NCBI GenBank assembly: GCA_040702975.1
Contig: CP159990.1
Span: 496,001-560,000, forward strand
Source of the DNA: Roseburia hominis
GTDB lineage: Bacteria > Bacillota > Clostridia > Lachnospirales > Lachnospiraceae
Direction of reading: 5' to 3'
Length of the DNA stretch: 64,000 nt
Positions 1 through 9,467 of this stretch are shown here, in pieces. How positions within the stretch are numbered: the stretch's first letter is position 1; each line of letters opens with the position of its first letter. The notes under the pieces are model-generated. The model did no database searches. It saw only the letters and a list, made by a program, of their open reading frames with translations, and was not told where the DNA came from. The position numbers were made by a program, and so were the translations under genes.

Positions 1-3000
1 ATATTTTATTTATCGCATATGACAAAGCTCCGGGCAGTCGAAAGACAGTATATCATCTTGGACTTTTGGCACTGAAGACGGGAGATACATCTGAGGCAAT
101 GGACTGTTACGAGGAGTTTGTGAAGCTTGCTCCGAAAGATCCGAATCAATATATTTTGCGCTATAAGATTTTGAAAGCGCAGGGAGCAGCCCTGGAGCAG
201 CAGATTGAAGCGCTGGAAGAGTTCAAACATGCGGAGTATGTGGAAAAATGGGCGTTTGAGCTGGCACGTTTATATCATGAGGCAGGAATGACAGAAGAAT
301 GTCTGGAAGAGTGCGATGATTTGATTCTTTGGTTTAGTGAAGGTAAGTATGTATACCAGGCCATGGAATTGAAGATGAAATATAAACCGCTGACTCCTCT
401 GCAGCAGGAGAAATATGACAGCCGGGTCACCGATAAAACGGAGGCAGTTCGCAAGAAACCGATGTTTAAGAAGCCGAAGGAGCGTCCGGTGCCTGATCCG
501 AGAATTTCCAGAAAGATTCGTGAGAATGTGCATGTGACAGGAAGCATTGACCTTCCTGAATTGCCGGAGCCGACGGGCAATACGATTGAAGCGGAGCTGG
601 AGAGTCTGCCGGATGAGCGTCCGCAGAGTTCCAGACCGAGGACGAAGATTGAGAGTACTTCGGATATTATGACAACGATTACGGGTGCGAATCTGGCGGA
701 TGTATTGAAAGCAGGTGTTGCCGTGGCCAGTGGCGTTGATCCGAAAGAGGTTTCCGGTGGGGAGGATCCCCAGGTTACCGGCCAGATGAGAATTGAGGAG
801 ATTCTTGCAGGCTGGGAGGAAACGCAGAGAGAGAATGCGAGAATTATAGAGAAGAATCAGGAAGAGGTCAACAGGAAGAAAGCAAAACGGAAAAAAGAAG
901 AAAGCACATCCGAAGATACCAAGACGATTTTGCCGGATGATATTCGGAAATTGATGGAAGAACTGGAGAGCGGTGTTGAGCCTTCTGATGATGTAGATTC
1001 TTCGTTGGATGAAGAACCAGAGGAATCATTTGAACAGGAAGATGAACTTGATTTTGAAAATATGGGCAGTGTAGTCGAGTCTTTGCAGCTTTCGGATGAT
1101 GACGAGTATGATGACGATTCTGAATATGAGGAAGAGGACGAGTACGAAGAAGACTCCGAATATGATGAGGAGGACGATGAGTACGAAGAAGACTCCGAAT
1201 ATGATGAGGAGGACGATGAGTACGAAGACGATTCCGAGTATGATGAGGAAGAGGACGAGTACGAAGACGATTCCGAGTATGATGAGGAAGAAGACGAGTA
1301 CGAAGACGATTCCGAGTATGATGAGGAAGAAGACGAGTACGAAGACGATTCCGAGTATGATGAGGAAGAAGACGAGTACGAAGAAGACTCCGAATATGAT
1401 GGTGAGGAAGACAAGTTCGAAGACGATTTCGAATATGAGGACGATGAGTACGAAGAGGACTCCGAGGAGGAAGCTGAGTACGAAGACGATTCCGAATATG
1501 AGGATGAGGAGGACGAAGAATACGAAGGGGATTCCGAGGAAGAAGCTGAGTACGAAGACGATTCCGAATATGAGGACGAGGAATACGAAGAGGACTCCGA
1601 GGAAGAAGCTGAGTACGAAGAAGACTCCGAATATGAGGACGAGTACGAAGACGATTCCGAGGAAGAAGACGAGCATGAAGACGATTCCGCATATAAGGAA
1701 GAAGAATTTAATGAAGATTCTGAGGCAGAGGAAGACGAGCATGAGTCGGAATTTATAGATGCCAAATATGAGTCTGATTCCGAATGGAATATCAATTTCA
1801 AGGATGAGCTGGGAGCATTGAGCGAAGCGTTTGAAGATGGAGCAGAAAGTGTTGAAATATCCGGAATTGAATTTGATGATGAATTAGAAGAAGACAACGT
1901 GGCAGACGAAGAAGATATATTTGCAGGTGTATTTAATGATGTAGACGAGGAATACGAAGAAGGTTCCGAGGAAGAAGACGAGTACGAAGACGAAGAGTAC
2001 GAAGAAGACTTCGAGGAGGAAGAAGAGTACGAGGAAGAAGAGTACGAAGAGGACTCCGAGGAGGAAGAAGAGTACGAGGAAGAAGAGTACGAAGAGGACT
2101 TCGAGGAGGAAGAAGAGTACGAGGAAGAAGAGTACGAAGAGGACTTCGAGGAGGAAGAAGAGTACGAGGAAGAAGAGTACGAAGAGGACTTCGAGGAGGA
2201 AGAAGAGTACGAGGAAGAAGAGTACGAGGAAGAAGAGTACGAAGAGGACTTCGAGGAGGAAGAAGAGTACGAGGAAGAAGAGTACGAAGAAGACTTCGAG
2301 GAGGAAGAAGAGTACGAGGAAGAAGAGTACGAAGAAGACTTCGAGGAGGAAGAAGAGTACGAGGAAGAAGAGTACGAAGAAGACTTCGAGGAGGAAGATG
2401 CGTACGAGGAAGATGACGAATATCTGGAGGCAGAACCACTTCCGGAACCGGAGCCAGAACCAGTGCCTGTAAAGAAGCCGAAAAAGGCGAAAAAATCGGC
2501 TGTAAAGAAGGAAGAGGTTCTTGAAATCGAGGAGCCAAGCGAGGCGGAAATCACAGCCCGCATGGAGAAATTTGATACCGGTTTTGTGGTACAGGGGCGT
2601 TATGATTTAAGTGCTACCAGTGAGATTGGTCTGAGAATGGGTCTTACAGAAGAGCAGAAGAAACTATTTTCTTACTTTGTACCGATTCGTGGCGTCAGCG
2701 AACAGATTGTTGAGATCCTGAACAGAGACAAACACTGTAAGAACCGTTATGGTACTTCCCGTACAGGAAATATCGTAGTAGTCGGAAGAAAGGGAAGCGG
2801 TAAGACTGTTTTGGCGGTGGACCTCGTAAAAGCAATCCAGAAGCAGCGTAAGCTGAAACAAGGCAGAGTAGCTATTGTAACGGGTGAATCCCTGAATAAG
2901 AAGGAACTCACCGGAATTATTGATAAATTACAGGGCGGTGCACTGATTATTGAGAAAGCGGCTAAGATGAATACCAGAACGATTCGTGAGCTGAATGAAC

Positions 3001-3401
3001 TCATGGAGGAGCAGACCGGAGAGATGCTCTTCGTTCTGGAGGAGCAGAGAAAACCGCTGGAGAGAATGTTTGCAGCGAACCCGAAGTTCAAGAAGAAATT
3101 CACTTCCCGCATGGAGCTTCCGGTATTTATCAACGACGAGCTGGTAACATTTGGACAGACCTATGCGAAGGAAAATGGATATCGTATCGATGAAATGGGT
3201 ATCCTGGCATTGTACAGCAGAATTGATATGATGCAGAGAGAGGATCATGCGGTGACGGTCGCTGAAGTAAAAGAGATTATGGATGAGGCCATTGAGCATT
3301 CTCAGAAAGCCAATGTAAAACATCTGGTGAAGCGTGTATTCGGAAAGAGCACAGACGAGTCCGACCGTATCATTTTGAAGGAGGAGGATTTCAAACTGTA
3401 G
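1..3401 (+). CDS. TPR / acidic-repeat / AAA-like protein (5' end outside window)
   Basis: The frame is open from the first complete codon (nt 3), so the true start lies upstream; the in-frame TTG at 66 is not the start. Three parts are visible. The first is an N-terminal helical TPR-like stretch (nt 3 to about 420). The second is a very long Glu/Asp/Tyr-rich low-complexity region (nt about 950-2430) made of tandem repeats, followed by a Pro/Lys-rich linker. The third is a C-terminal P-loop domain with Walker A GRKGSGKT (nt about 2783-2806). The C-terminal domain has the layout of CbbX/SpoVK-type AAA proteins (GGALII, then NPKFKKKF), but the Walker B position reads IIEKA instead of the usual FIDEA, so hydrolysis may be lost. 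Function unknown. A strong terminator follows. The family assignment of the C-terminus is inference; the coding call is secure. Confidence 0.85.
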   Translation, partial: ILFIAYDKAPGSRKTVYHLGLLALKTGDTSEAMDCYEEFVKLAPKDPNQYILRYKILKAQGAALEQQIEALEEFKHAEYVEKWAFELARLYHEAGMTEECLEECDDLILWFSEGKYVYQAMELKMKYKPLTPLQQEKYDSRVTDKTEAVRKKPMFKKPKERPVPDPRISRKIRENVHVTGSIDLPELPEPTGNTIEAELESLPDERPQSSRPRTKIESTSDIMTTITGANLADVLKAGVAVASGVDPKEVSGGEDPQVTGQMRIEEILAGWEETQRENARIIEKNQEEVNRKKAKRKKEESTSEDTKTILPDDIRKLMEELESGVEPSDDVDSSLDEEPEESFEQEDELDFENMGSVVESLQLSDDDEYDDDSEYEEEDEYEEDSEYDEEDDEYEEDSEYDEEDDEYEDDSEYDEEEDEYEDDSEYDEEEDEYEDDSEYDEEEDEYEDDSEYDEEEDEYEEDSEYDGEEDKFEDDFEYEDDEYEEDSEEEAEYEDDSEYEDEEDEEYEGDSEEEAEYEDDSEYEDEEYEEDSEEEAEYEEDSEYEDEYEDDSEEEDEHEDDSAYKEEEFNEDSEAEEDEHESEFIDAKYESDSEWNINFKDELGALSEAFEDGAESVEISGIEFDDELEEDNVADEEDIFAGVFNDVDEEYEEGSEEEDEYEDEEYEEDFEEEEEYEEEEYEEDSEEEEEYEEEEYEEDFEEEEEYEEEEYEEDFEEEEEYEEEEYEEDFEEEEEYEEEEYEEEEYEEDFEEEEEYEEEEYEEDFEEEEEYEEEEYEEDFEEEEEYEEEEYEEDFEEEDAYEEDDEYLEAEPLPEPEPEPVPVKKPKKAKKSAVKKEEVLEIEEPSEAEITARMEKFDTGFVVQGRYDLSATSEIGLRMGLTEEQKKLFSYFVPIRGVSEQIVEILNRDKHCKNRYGTSRTGNIVVVGRKGSGKTVLAVDLVKAIQKQRKLKQGRVAIVTGESLNKKELTGIIDKLQGGALIIEKAAKMNTRTIRELNELMEEQTGEMLFVLEEQRKPLERMFAANPKFKKKFTSRMELPVFINDELVTFGQTYAKENGYRIDEMGILALYSRIDMMQREDHAVTVAEVKEIMDEAIEHSQKANVKHLVKRVFGKSTDESDRIILKEEDFKL
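1101..1409 (+). repeat. In-gene 39-bp tandem repeat (acidic, about 8 units)
   Basis: Eight units of a 13-residue block of the form DEYEDDSEYDEEE (the first is one residue shorter), nearly identical at DNA level in the middle four. This points to recent unit duplication. More diverged acidic blocks continue to about nt 1740. Confidence 0.9.
2013..2387 (+). repeat. In-gene 45-bp tandem repeat (acidic, 8 units plus a 15-bp extra)
   Basis: Eight 45-bp units encode EEEEEYEEEEYEEDF (one has S for F). One extra 15-bp YEEEE block is inserted in the middle, so the array is 375 bp long. Units are nearly identical in nucleotides, so copy number is likely to vary between strains. Confidence 0.9.
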
Positions 3402-3496
3402 ATCACTTAGGCGGGTGCAGTATTTTACCCGGAAGAACAAATAAAAAATGAGATTTGAGGTTTGATAGACCTTCACGAAAGCAGACTTAGCAGCAC

Positions 3497-3540
3497 AAAA
3501 GCGTTTTGGTATGTGTAAATTTACCAAAACGCTTTTCTTT
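3497..3540 (+). terminator. Intrinsic terminator of the acidic-repeat gene
   Basis: Perfect 15-bp stem (3497-3511 with 3522-3536), 10-nt loop, then a T-rich tail running to 3540. It lies 95 nt after the stop codon and just ahead of the glgB promoter. Confidence 0.9.
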
Positions 3541-3598
3541 TAACATAATTTCTAGTATAATATTCATAACTATATCATTGATAGAAGGTGGAGACGTG

Positions 3599-5536
3599 AT
3601 GGCTGATAAAAAAGCAAAAAAAGTAACCGATAAGGAGCAGGTAAAAGAGTACGAGATTGGCGAATTGGACCAATATCTGTTCGGACAGGGGAACCATTAT
3701 GAGATCTATAAAAAATTGGGAGCGCACCCCGTAAAGGACGGGAAGAAGCAGGGAGTCTATTTCGCAGTCTGGGCACCTCGCGCTAAGGCCGTTTCCGTTA
3801 TTGGAGATTTCAATGGCTGGAACGAGGGGGCGGCTCCGATGGAGCGTCACGAACCGCTGGGAATATATACGGCATTTATAGAAGGCGTTCCGGTGGGCGC
3901 TTATTATAAATTCTGCATTGAGACACAAAATGGGGACAGGCTTTACAAAGCAGATCCGTTTGCGAATAGTGCAGAGATGCGTCCGGGAACCGCGTCCCGC
4001 ATTGCGGATATTTCCAATTTGAAGTGGACGGACAGCAAGTGGCTGGAGCGAAGAAGGACCTGGGATCATCATACTCAGCCGATGTCGATCTATGAAGCGC
4101 ACATTGGTTCATGGAAACGGCACCCGGGACGTGAGGATGAGGGATTCTACAACTATCGTGAGTTTGCACATGCGATAGTGGATTATATGAAGGATATGGG
4201 ATATACGCATATAGAGCTGATGGGAATTGCGGAATATCCGTTTGACGGCTCATGGGGATATCAGGTGACGGGATATTTCGCACCCACCGCACGGTATGGG
4301 ACGCCCGAGGATTTTGCCTATATGATCAATTATCTGCATCGCAATAAGATCGGCGTTATTTTGGACTGGGTACCGGCGCATTTCCCGAGAGATGCACATG
4401 GTCTTGCAGAGTTTGACGGGACACCGACATTTGAATATGCGGACCCCAGAAAGGGAGAGCATCCGGACTGGGGAACCAAGATTTTTGATTATGGCAAATC
4501 CGAAGTAAAGAATTTCCTGATCTCTAATGCGCTTTTCTGGCTGGAGCATTATCATGTGGACGGTCTTCGTGTGGATGCGGTGGCTTCCATGCTGTATCTG
4601 GATTACGGCAAACAGGACGGACAGTGGGTCGCTAACAAATACGGCGGCAATCAGAATCTGGAAGCGATCGAGTTCTTCAAGCATCTGAATTCTGTGGTCC
4701 TTGGGCGGAATCCGGGCGCGGTAATGATCGCAGAGGAATCTACGGCGTGGCCGAAGGTAACAGGAAGGCCGGAGGACGACGGACTGGGATTCAGTATGAA
4801 ATGGAATATGGGCTGGATGCATGATTTTACAGAGTATATGAAGCTGGATCCGTATTTCAGAAAAGGCTGCCATAACCAGATGACATTTGCATCTTCCTAT
4901 GCATACAGTGAGAATTATATTCTGGTACTTTCTCATGATGAGGTCGTACATTTGAAATGTTCTATGCTCAACAAGATGCCTGGTCTTGGCTTTGATAAGT
5001 ATGCGAACTTAAAGGTCGGCTATGCATTTATGACCGGACACCCGGGCAAAAAGCTGCTCTTTATGGGACAGGAATTTGCGCAGCTCAGAGAATGGAGCGA
5101 GGCGAGAGAACTGGATTGGTTCCTGCTTGCCGAGCCGGAGCATCAGGCAGTACAGAATTTCTATCGCGATCTTCTGCATCTGTATCGGAAGAATAAAGCG
5201 ATGTATGAGATGGATTCTTCGCCGGATGGCTTTGAGTGGGTGAATGCAGATGACGGATACCGCAGTATTTACAGTTTTATCCGTCATTCTAAGGATAATA
5301 AAAAGAATTTGTTGTTCGTATGTAATTTTACGCCGATGGAATGGGCAGACTATCGTGTGGGAGTGCCGAGAAGAAAGCAGTATAAGCTGGTACTCAATAG
5401 CGATGAAGCACAGTATGGCGGAAAGGGTGAGGAGCGCCCAGCCGTATACAAAGCCGTAAAACAGGAATGTGACGGCCGGCCGTATTCTTTCGCTTACAAG
5501 CTGCCGCCGTATGGCGTAGCTGTGTTCGAGTTCTAA
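3599..5536 (+). CDS. glgB: 1,4-alpha-glucan branching enzyme
   Basis: GH13 branching enzyme of 645 residues that makes alpha-1,6 branches in glycogen in the cytoplasm. The N-terminus has a CBM48-like domain (FAVWAPRAKAVSVIGDFNGW). The GH13 barrel follows, with catalytic Asp in GLRVDAV, Glu in MIAEES and Asp in LSHDEVVH, plus the branching-enzyme signature around FDGSWGYQVTGYF. The open frame extends upstream to 3506, but that part overlaps the preceding terminator. The ATG at 3599 has a GGTGGA ribosome site, so I chose it. A TATAAT box (3556-3561) sits just upstream with only a weak -35. No other glycogen genes are adjacent, so it appears monocistronic. Confidence 0.95.
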   Translation: MADKKAKKVTDKEQVKEYEIGELDQYLFGQGNHYEIYKKLGAHPVKDGKKQGVYFAVWAPRAKAVSVIGDFNGWNEGAAPMERHEPLGIYTAFIEGVPVGAYYKFCIETQNGDRLYKADPFANSAEMRPGTASRIADISNLKWTDSKWLERRRTWDHHTQPMSIYEAHIGSWKRHPGREDEGFYNYREFAHAIVDYMKDMGYTHIELMGIAEYPFDGSWGYQVTGYFAPTARYGTPEDFAYMINYLHRNKIGVILDWVPAHFPRDAHGLAEFDGTPTFEYADPRKGEHPDWGTKIFDYGKSEVKNFLISNALFWLEHYHVDGLRVDAVASMLYLDYGKQDGQWVANKYGGNQNLEAIEFFKHLNSVVLGRNPGAVMIAEESTAWPKVTGRPEDDGLGFSMKWNMGWMHDFTEYMKLDPYFRKGCHNQMTFASSYAYSENYILVLSHDEVVHLKCSMLNKMPGLGFDKYANLKVGYAFMTGHPGKKLLFMGQEFAQLREWSEARELDWFLLAEPEHQAVQNFYRDLLHLYRKNKAMYEMDSSPDGFEWVNADDGYRSIYSFIRHSKDNKKNLLFVCNFTPMEWADYRVGVPRRKQYKLVLNSDEAQYGGKGEERPAVYKAVKQECDGRPYSFAYKLPPYGVAVFEF

Positions 5537-5552
5537 AACGATGTTGTAAGAT

Positions 5553-5583
5553 AGCCTTCCCGGTGCTGCCGGGAGGGCTTCTA
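5553..5583 (+). terminator. Weak intrinsic terminator after glgB
   Basis: 11-bp GC-rich stem with one G-T pair (5553-5563 with 5569-5579) and a 5-nt loop. The tail is short and only partly T-rich, so termination may be incomplete. Confidence 0.6.
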
Positions 5584-5636
5584 AATAGTAATATTAAACA
5601 TACTAACAAAGTGGAAAATAAGGAGGAAACAAAAAG

Positions 5637-6884
5637 ATGAACCTGATTACGGATGTGATGGACTACATCAAGAATTATGATGAGGAGGTCGGAGATGCGC
5701 TTTACCTGGAACTGAATCGTCAGAAAAGGAACCTGGAGCTGATTGCTTCGGAAAATATTGTGAGCCCTGCAGTGATGCTGGCGATGGGAACGGTTCCGAC
5801 GAATAAGTATGCAGAGGGGTATCCGGCGAAACGTTATTATGGCGGTTGTGAGGATGTGGATCTGTTGGAGAATCTTGCGATTGAGCGTGCGAAGAAATTG
5901 TTTGGCTGCGATCATGTATGTGTGCAGCCGCATTCCGGAGCAAGTGCAAATATCGCGGTATATCAGGCATTTTTGAAACCGGGCGATACGGTGATGGGAC
6001 TTAATCTGGCACATGGCGGTCATTTGACGCATGGTTCACCGGTTAATATCTCCGGACTTTTGTATCATTTTGTACCTTACAGTGTAAATGACGAGGGATT
6101 TCTGGATTATGATGTGATCCGCGGGCAGGCGAGAGAGTGCAGGCCGAAGATGATCGTGGCGGGAGCTTCCGCGTATCCAAGAGAGATCAGATTTGACATT
6201 TTTGCGGATATCGCAAAGGAAGTGGGAGCCATTCTTTTCGTAGATATGGCACACATTGCGGGTCTGGTAGCGGCTGGTCTGCATCAGAGTCCGGTGCCCT
6301 ACGCAGACGTGGTGACGACTACCACGCATAAGACGCTGCGCGGGCCGAGAGGGGCTATCATCATGTGCAAGGAAGAGCACGCGAAAGCGATCAACAAGGC
6401 GATCTTCCCGGGTACGCAGGGAGGCCCGCTGATGCACATTATCGGCGCGAAGGCGATTTGCTTCGGAGAGGCGTTAAAACCGGAATATAAAGAGTACCAG
6501 ACGCAGGTGGTTAAGAATGCCAAGGCTTTGGCGGACGCGTTGCTTGCAGAGGGATTCAAATTAGTCAGCGGCGGAACGGATAATCATTTGATGCTGGTAG
6601 ACCTGCAGAATATGAATATCACGGGAAAAGAGTTGCAGAACCGTCTGGATGAGGTCTATATTACCGTAAATAAGAATGCGGTTCCCAATGATCCGGCAAG
6701 TCCGTTTGTCACAAGCGGTGTAAGAATCGGCACGCCGGCTGTTACGACCAGAGGGCTTAAAGAGGCGGACATGAAAGAAATCGCCCGCCTGATCAAGATG
6801 GCTGTTACCGAATTTGATACGAAGGCGGACGAGATCCGATCTGCGGTAAATGTGATCTGCAGTAAATATCCGTTATACGAATAA
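5637..6884 (+). CDS. glyA: Serine hydroxymethyltransferase
   Basis: PLP enzyme of 415 residues interconverting serine and glycine with tetrahydrofolate, the main source of one-carbon units. The PLP-lysine motif [14 protein letters not shown] is intact. The N-terminal [29 protein letters not shown] and [12 protein letters not shown] blocks are typical. The start is fixed by AGGAGG at 5621-5626, ten bases before the ATG. Length is normal for the family. No glycine riboswitch or T-box is visible in the short upstream gap. Confidence 0.97.
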   Translation: MNLITDVMDYIKNYDEEVGDALYLELNRQKRNLELIASENIVSPAVMLAMGTVPTNKYAEGYPAKRYYGGCEDVDLLENLAIERAKKLFGCDHVCVQPHSGASANIAVYQAFLKPGDTVMGLNLAHGGHLTHGSPVNISGLLYHFVPYSVNDEGFLDYDVIRGQARECRPKMIVAGASAYPREIRFDIFADIAKEVGAILFVDMAHIAGLVAAGLHQSPVPYADVVTTTTHKTLRGPRGAIIMCKEEHAKAINKAIFPGTQGGPLMHIIGAKAICFGEALKPEYKEYQTQVVKNAKALADALLAEGFKLVSGGTDNHLMLVDLQNMNITGKELQNRLDEVYITVNKNAVPNDPASPFVTSGVRIGTPAVTTRGLKEADMKEIARLIKMAVTEFDTKADEIRSAVNVICSKYPLYE

Positions 6885-6942
6885 AAGAACAGGGATTGTT
6901 TTTGTGTTACGTGGCGTACCCTGGTGAAGATCCGGCGGAATG

Positions 6943-7269
6943 TTATGCTTCTTCCAGCATTTCAAATATCCGTTCTTCCAGTAATTCTTCACTGAGTACG
7001 CCCGTTGTGTAGCCGAGGATTTTACCATTTTTATAGATTATAAAGGTGGGGACGATCTCAATACCGAGGTTGTCGGCAGTCTTTTCTGAAATATCGATAT
7101 CTACTTTTTTGAAGACCAGTTCCCGGCGGTGAATACGCGCCAGACGTTCTACGACATCTTTCATCATGGAGCACTTTGGGCACCAGGAGGCGAAGAATTC
7201 GACAACGACGGGGAGTCTCTCGCGGGCGATCTCACCAGCATAATCTTTGGTGATCAGTGGTATGGACAT
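6943..7269 (-). CDS. Thioredoxin-family protein
   Basis: Small thioredoxin fold of 108 residues with active site ASWCPKCSMM and the cis-Pro region VPTFIIYKNGK, so a cytoplasmic disulfide reductase or redox partner. The open frame extends 14 codons further upstream. The chosen Met (MSIPLITKDY) is preceded by AAGGAGG at proper distance, whereas the earlier Mets are not. The active site WCPKC differs from classic WCGPC, so it may be a divergent thioredoxin rather than TrxA. A minus-strand TATAAT lies at 7386-7391, without a convincing -35. Confidence 0.85.
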   Translation of the reverse strand: MSIPLITKDYAGEIARERLPVVVEFFASWCPKCSMMKDVVERLARIHRRELVFKKVDIDISEKTADNLGIEIVPTFIIYKNGKILGYTTGVLSEELLEERIFEMLEEA

Positions 7270-7692
7270 CAAGAAACCCTCCTTGGTCATGACCGGGTAT
7301 TCGGGCCACATTTGGGATTCAGAAAATGGTATACTTCCAGAAATGATTTCCGAAGGCAGATTAGTTCGTGATTCATTTTATGATTATTATATAGAAAACG
7401 GCATATAAAGTGTTGAAACCTGCGGCATTTTCTCATATCATACAGCCCCATTCCCGGTAGTTTCTATTAGTATATGCCGGGCGGCGCAAAGGGTGAGGCG
7501 GGAAGGTGATATGAGAGGCGTGCGGTTCCTGCAAAGCGCTTTTATTCCTGTGGTTAACGAGCTGGGGAGCTGTGCTTGTATGGGGGGCGAAATATTGTCG
7601 GAATAATCAGAAATAATCAAAAAAATCCCCGTGCATCGGTTGCTTTTGTCATAAAAGGGCAAAAGAGATGCATAGGGATTAAAAGAACATAT
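7270..7692. other. Intergenic region, no gene seen
   Basis: About 420 bases between two minus-strand genes. It holds a possible minus-strand -10 for the thioredoxin gene (7386-7391) and the trmB terminator at its right end. The short open frames here have no good ribosome site and no recognisable composition. Confidence 0.6.
7609..7681 (-). terminator. Intrinsic terminator of trmB
   Basis: Read on the minus strand, a long stem (7658-7680 with 7624-7650, with small mismatches) is followed by a run of seven T. It lies 12 nt after the trmB stop. Confidence 0.85.
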
Positions 7693-8349
7693 TTAGTTAC
7701 GCATAGCAATCAGTTTATGAATCGGATGTCCCTGCCCCGCAAACTTCTCTTCGTATTCGGTCATGATATTTCCGCGGCTCAGGGTGGGGTCGCGATACAG
7801 GTCGTAAGTTCTCGCAAGGAGAATCCAGCCGGCCATGTCCACCTGTTCCAGGGAGAATTCAAACAGGTCTTCGTTGTCTGTCTTGAATTCCACGGTGCCA
7901 TCATAGGCGAGAATCTTGTCATAACGCTCAAAATACTGACGGCTGGTGAGACGCCGCTTTGCATGGCGGGCTTTCGGCCAGGGGTCAGAAAAATTAAGAT
8001 AGATCTTGTCCACTTCACCTACGGCAAATACATCCGGCAGATCCTTGGCGTCCATACAGATAAAACGGATGTTGGATACGTCCTGATATTCCTCCTGTTT
8101 ATCATAACGTTCCAGGGCGCGCACGAGCACGCTGGAATAACGTTCGATCCCGATGTAGTTGATGTTCGGGTTATCCTTGGCAAGAGTCAGGAGGAATTTG
8201 CCTTTTCCCATTCCGATCTCGATATGGATCGGATTCTCTGAATGTTCAAAGGTGTCCTTCCAACTGCCGCGGTATCTGGTTTCATTCTTTATGACAAGTG
8301 GGTGAGCAGTCAGATATGCCTCTGCTCCTGGTACATTACGCAGTCTCAT
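7693..8349 (-). CDS. trmB: tRNA (guanine-N7-)-methyltransferase
   Basis: SAM-dependent enzyme of 218 residues that methylates G46 of tRNA. The SAM-binding IEIGMGKGKFLL, the YIGIERY strand and the family signature LNFSDPWPKARHAKRRLTS are all present. Length and architecture match bacterial TrmB. It is transcribed alone, with a strong terminator behind it and divergent from the MecA-like gene. Confidence 0.96.
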   Translation of the reverse strand: MRLRNVPGAEAYLTAHPLVIKNETRYRGSWKDTFEHSENPIHIEIGMGKGKFLLTLAKDNPNINYIGIERYSSVLVRALERYDKQEEYQDVSNIRFICMDAKDLPDVFAVGEVDKIYLNFSDPWPKARHAKRRLTSRQYFERYDKILAYDGTVEFKTDNEDLFEFSLEQVDMAGWILLARTYDLYRDPTLSRGNIMTEYEEKFAGQGHPIHKLIAMRN

Positions 8350-8518
8350 GATATTGTTATTATCCTCTCAGCTTCGCGTATTCTCTTTCCGAAGAAGTTC
8401 GGAAAGGGTGAACGCTATTTATTGTACACCATTCGGGGGAAATTGGAAACATTAATTTTTGGAAACTTAGTTTTTTGATGGTTTTCCACAAATTTCAAGA
8501 TAATTTTTGTGAAAAGTA

Positions 8519-8547
8519 TTGACACAAAGCATATTATGTTATATAAC
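8519..8547 (+). promoter_or_regulatory. Sigma-A-type promoter of the MecA-like gene
   Basis: TTGACA (8519-8524), 17-bp spacer, TATAAC (8542-8547), followed within 25 nt by the ribosome site and start of the gene at 8571. Confidence 0.85.
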
Positions 8548-8570
8548 GTATAGAACAGGGAGGTGAATTT

Positions 8571-9212
8571 ATGACCTTTTGGAAAGTATCGGATACCAGA
8601 ATGAATTGTTTGATCACCCAGGAAGAGATAGAGATTCTGGGATTTCATATAGATGAATTGATGAGTAACCGTGAGCGGACCGTGGAACTTTTGAATCTGC
8701 TGGCGGCGAAGGGGAAGGAAGCCCTCGGCATGGACCTGCAGATGGTGGTGCATAGTTTTTACGGCGCTTTTCTGCCTGACAGAAGCCTGCTTCTTACGAT
8801 TACCTGCGGGGAGGCAGCCGGAGATGGCGAAGTCCAGGTGCTAAGCGGGGAGGGAGATTTTTTTGCAAGACTTCTGGCGGACAGAGACGAGGAGGAAAAG
8901 GAGAGTGCGGGAGAGCCCATATCATGCCAGATCTTGTTCTCGACCATTGACAGCGTGATCGACTTTTGCAGGATTTTCCATGAGGGCAGACCGATCGGAA
9001 GCCGACTGTACGAATACGATGACATATATTACCTGATGATGGATTTTGAGGATACGCAGCAAGGCAGATCCGATGCGCTTAAAGTCGCCATGGCGGGGGA
9101 ATTTGGCGGCGTCGTGGAAGAGGAAGCTCTTTCTGAGGTGTTCCTTAAGGAGCATGAGTGCTGTTTGATCGGGGAAGCTGCGGTGGAGAAGCTGTATGAG
9201 CTGGAAGCGTAG
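8571..9212 (+). CDS. MecA-family adaptor protein (ClpC adaptor-like)
   Basis: 213-residue protein with MecA-like layout. The N-terminal substrate-binding domain has the pattern of a beta strand, ITQEEIEILGF and then SNRERTVELLNLL. A poorly conserved acidic linker follows (about residues 85-120). The C-terminal ClpC-binding-like domain has FSTIDSVIDFCR and SRLYEYDDIYYLMMDF. Family members bring substrates to ClpCP for proteolysis. Similarity here is to the overall pattern, not a close match to Bacillus MecA, so its substrates are unknown. Promoter and AGGGAGG ribosome site are both strong. The gene stands alone between terminators. Confidence 0.75.
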   Translation: MTFWKVSDTRMNCLITQEEIEILGFHIDELMSNRERTVELLNLLAAKGKEALGMDLQMVVHSFYGAFLPDRSLLLTITCGEAAGDGEVQVLSGEGDFFARLLADRDEEEKESAGEPISCQILFSTIDSVIDFCRIFHEGRPIGSRLYEYDDIYYLMMDFEDTQQGRSDALKVAMAGEFGGVVEEEALSEVFLKEHECCLIGEAAVEKLYELEA

Positions 9213-9282
9213 CGCTGAAATCCCCGGAGGAACCATGATGCGAAAACAACTACGCCAAACTGCTTGCTGTTGAATCAGAAAT

Positions 9283-9324
9283 AAAAAGAAAGGAAAGGTG
9301 CGTCGGTACCTTTCCTTTCTTTTT
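9283..9324. terminator. Terminator, usable from both strands
   Basis: 17-bp perfect stem (9283-9299 with 9308-9324) with an A-rich left flank and T-rich right flank. It ends the MecA-like gene on the plus strand and could also act on minus-strand transcripts from the Lrp gene. Confidence 0.88.
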
Positions 9325-9419
9325 ATTTCATAGGAAAGCGTGTGGCATTTTCCTATGAGATAAAACGCACTTTGTGCGATAATGCGCAGCGCGCGGGAAG
9401 GAAATGCTACTACGCAACC

Positions 9420-9454
9420 CGCTCGCACGCGAAGAATGTGCGAGCGCACATTCT
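9420..9454. other. Two overlapping, mutually exclusive hairpins
   Basis: GTGCGAGCG (9438-9446) can pair perfectly with 9420-9428. Alternatively 9433-9442 pairs with 9445-9454 as a 22-bp near-palindrome. They share bases, so only one can form. The region 9340-9412 just upstream has further short hairpins. This lies just 3' of the minus-strand Lrp gene. Confidence 0.6.
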
Positions 9455-9467
9455 GGTTTAAAATATA

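Noticed and set aside
857..2563. 568-residue Ser-rich open frame on the minus strand
   Set aside because: It is the antisense of the GAG/GAA/GAC/TAC repeats in the acidic gene; Ser/Tyr-only composition and no ribosome site. Same for the Arg/Leu/Pro and Met/Thr/Lys-rich frames there.
3506..3598. Upstream extension of glgB
   Set aside because: Those codons overlap the terminator hairpin and promoter; the ribosome site lies at the ATG at 3599.
7438..7662. 74-residue minus-strand ORF after trmB
   Set aside because: It runs through the trmB terminator hairpin and has no ribosome site.
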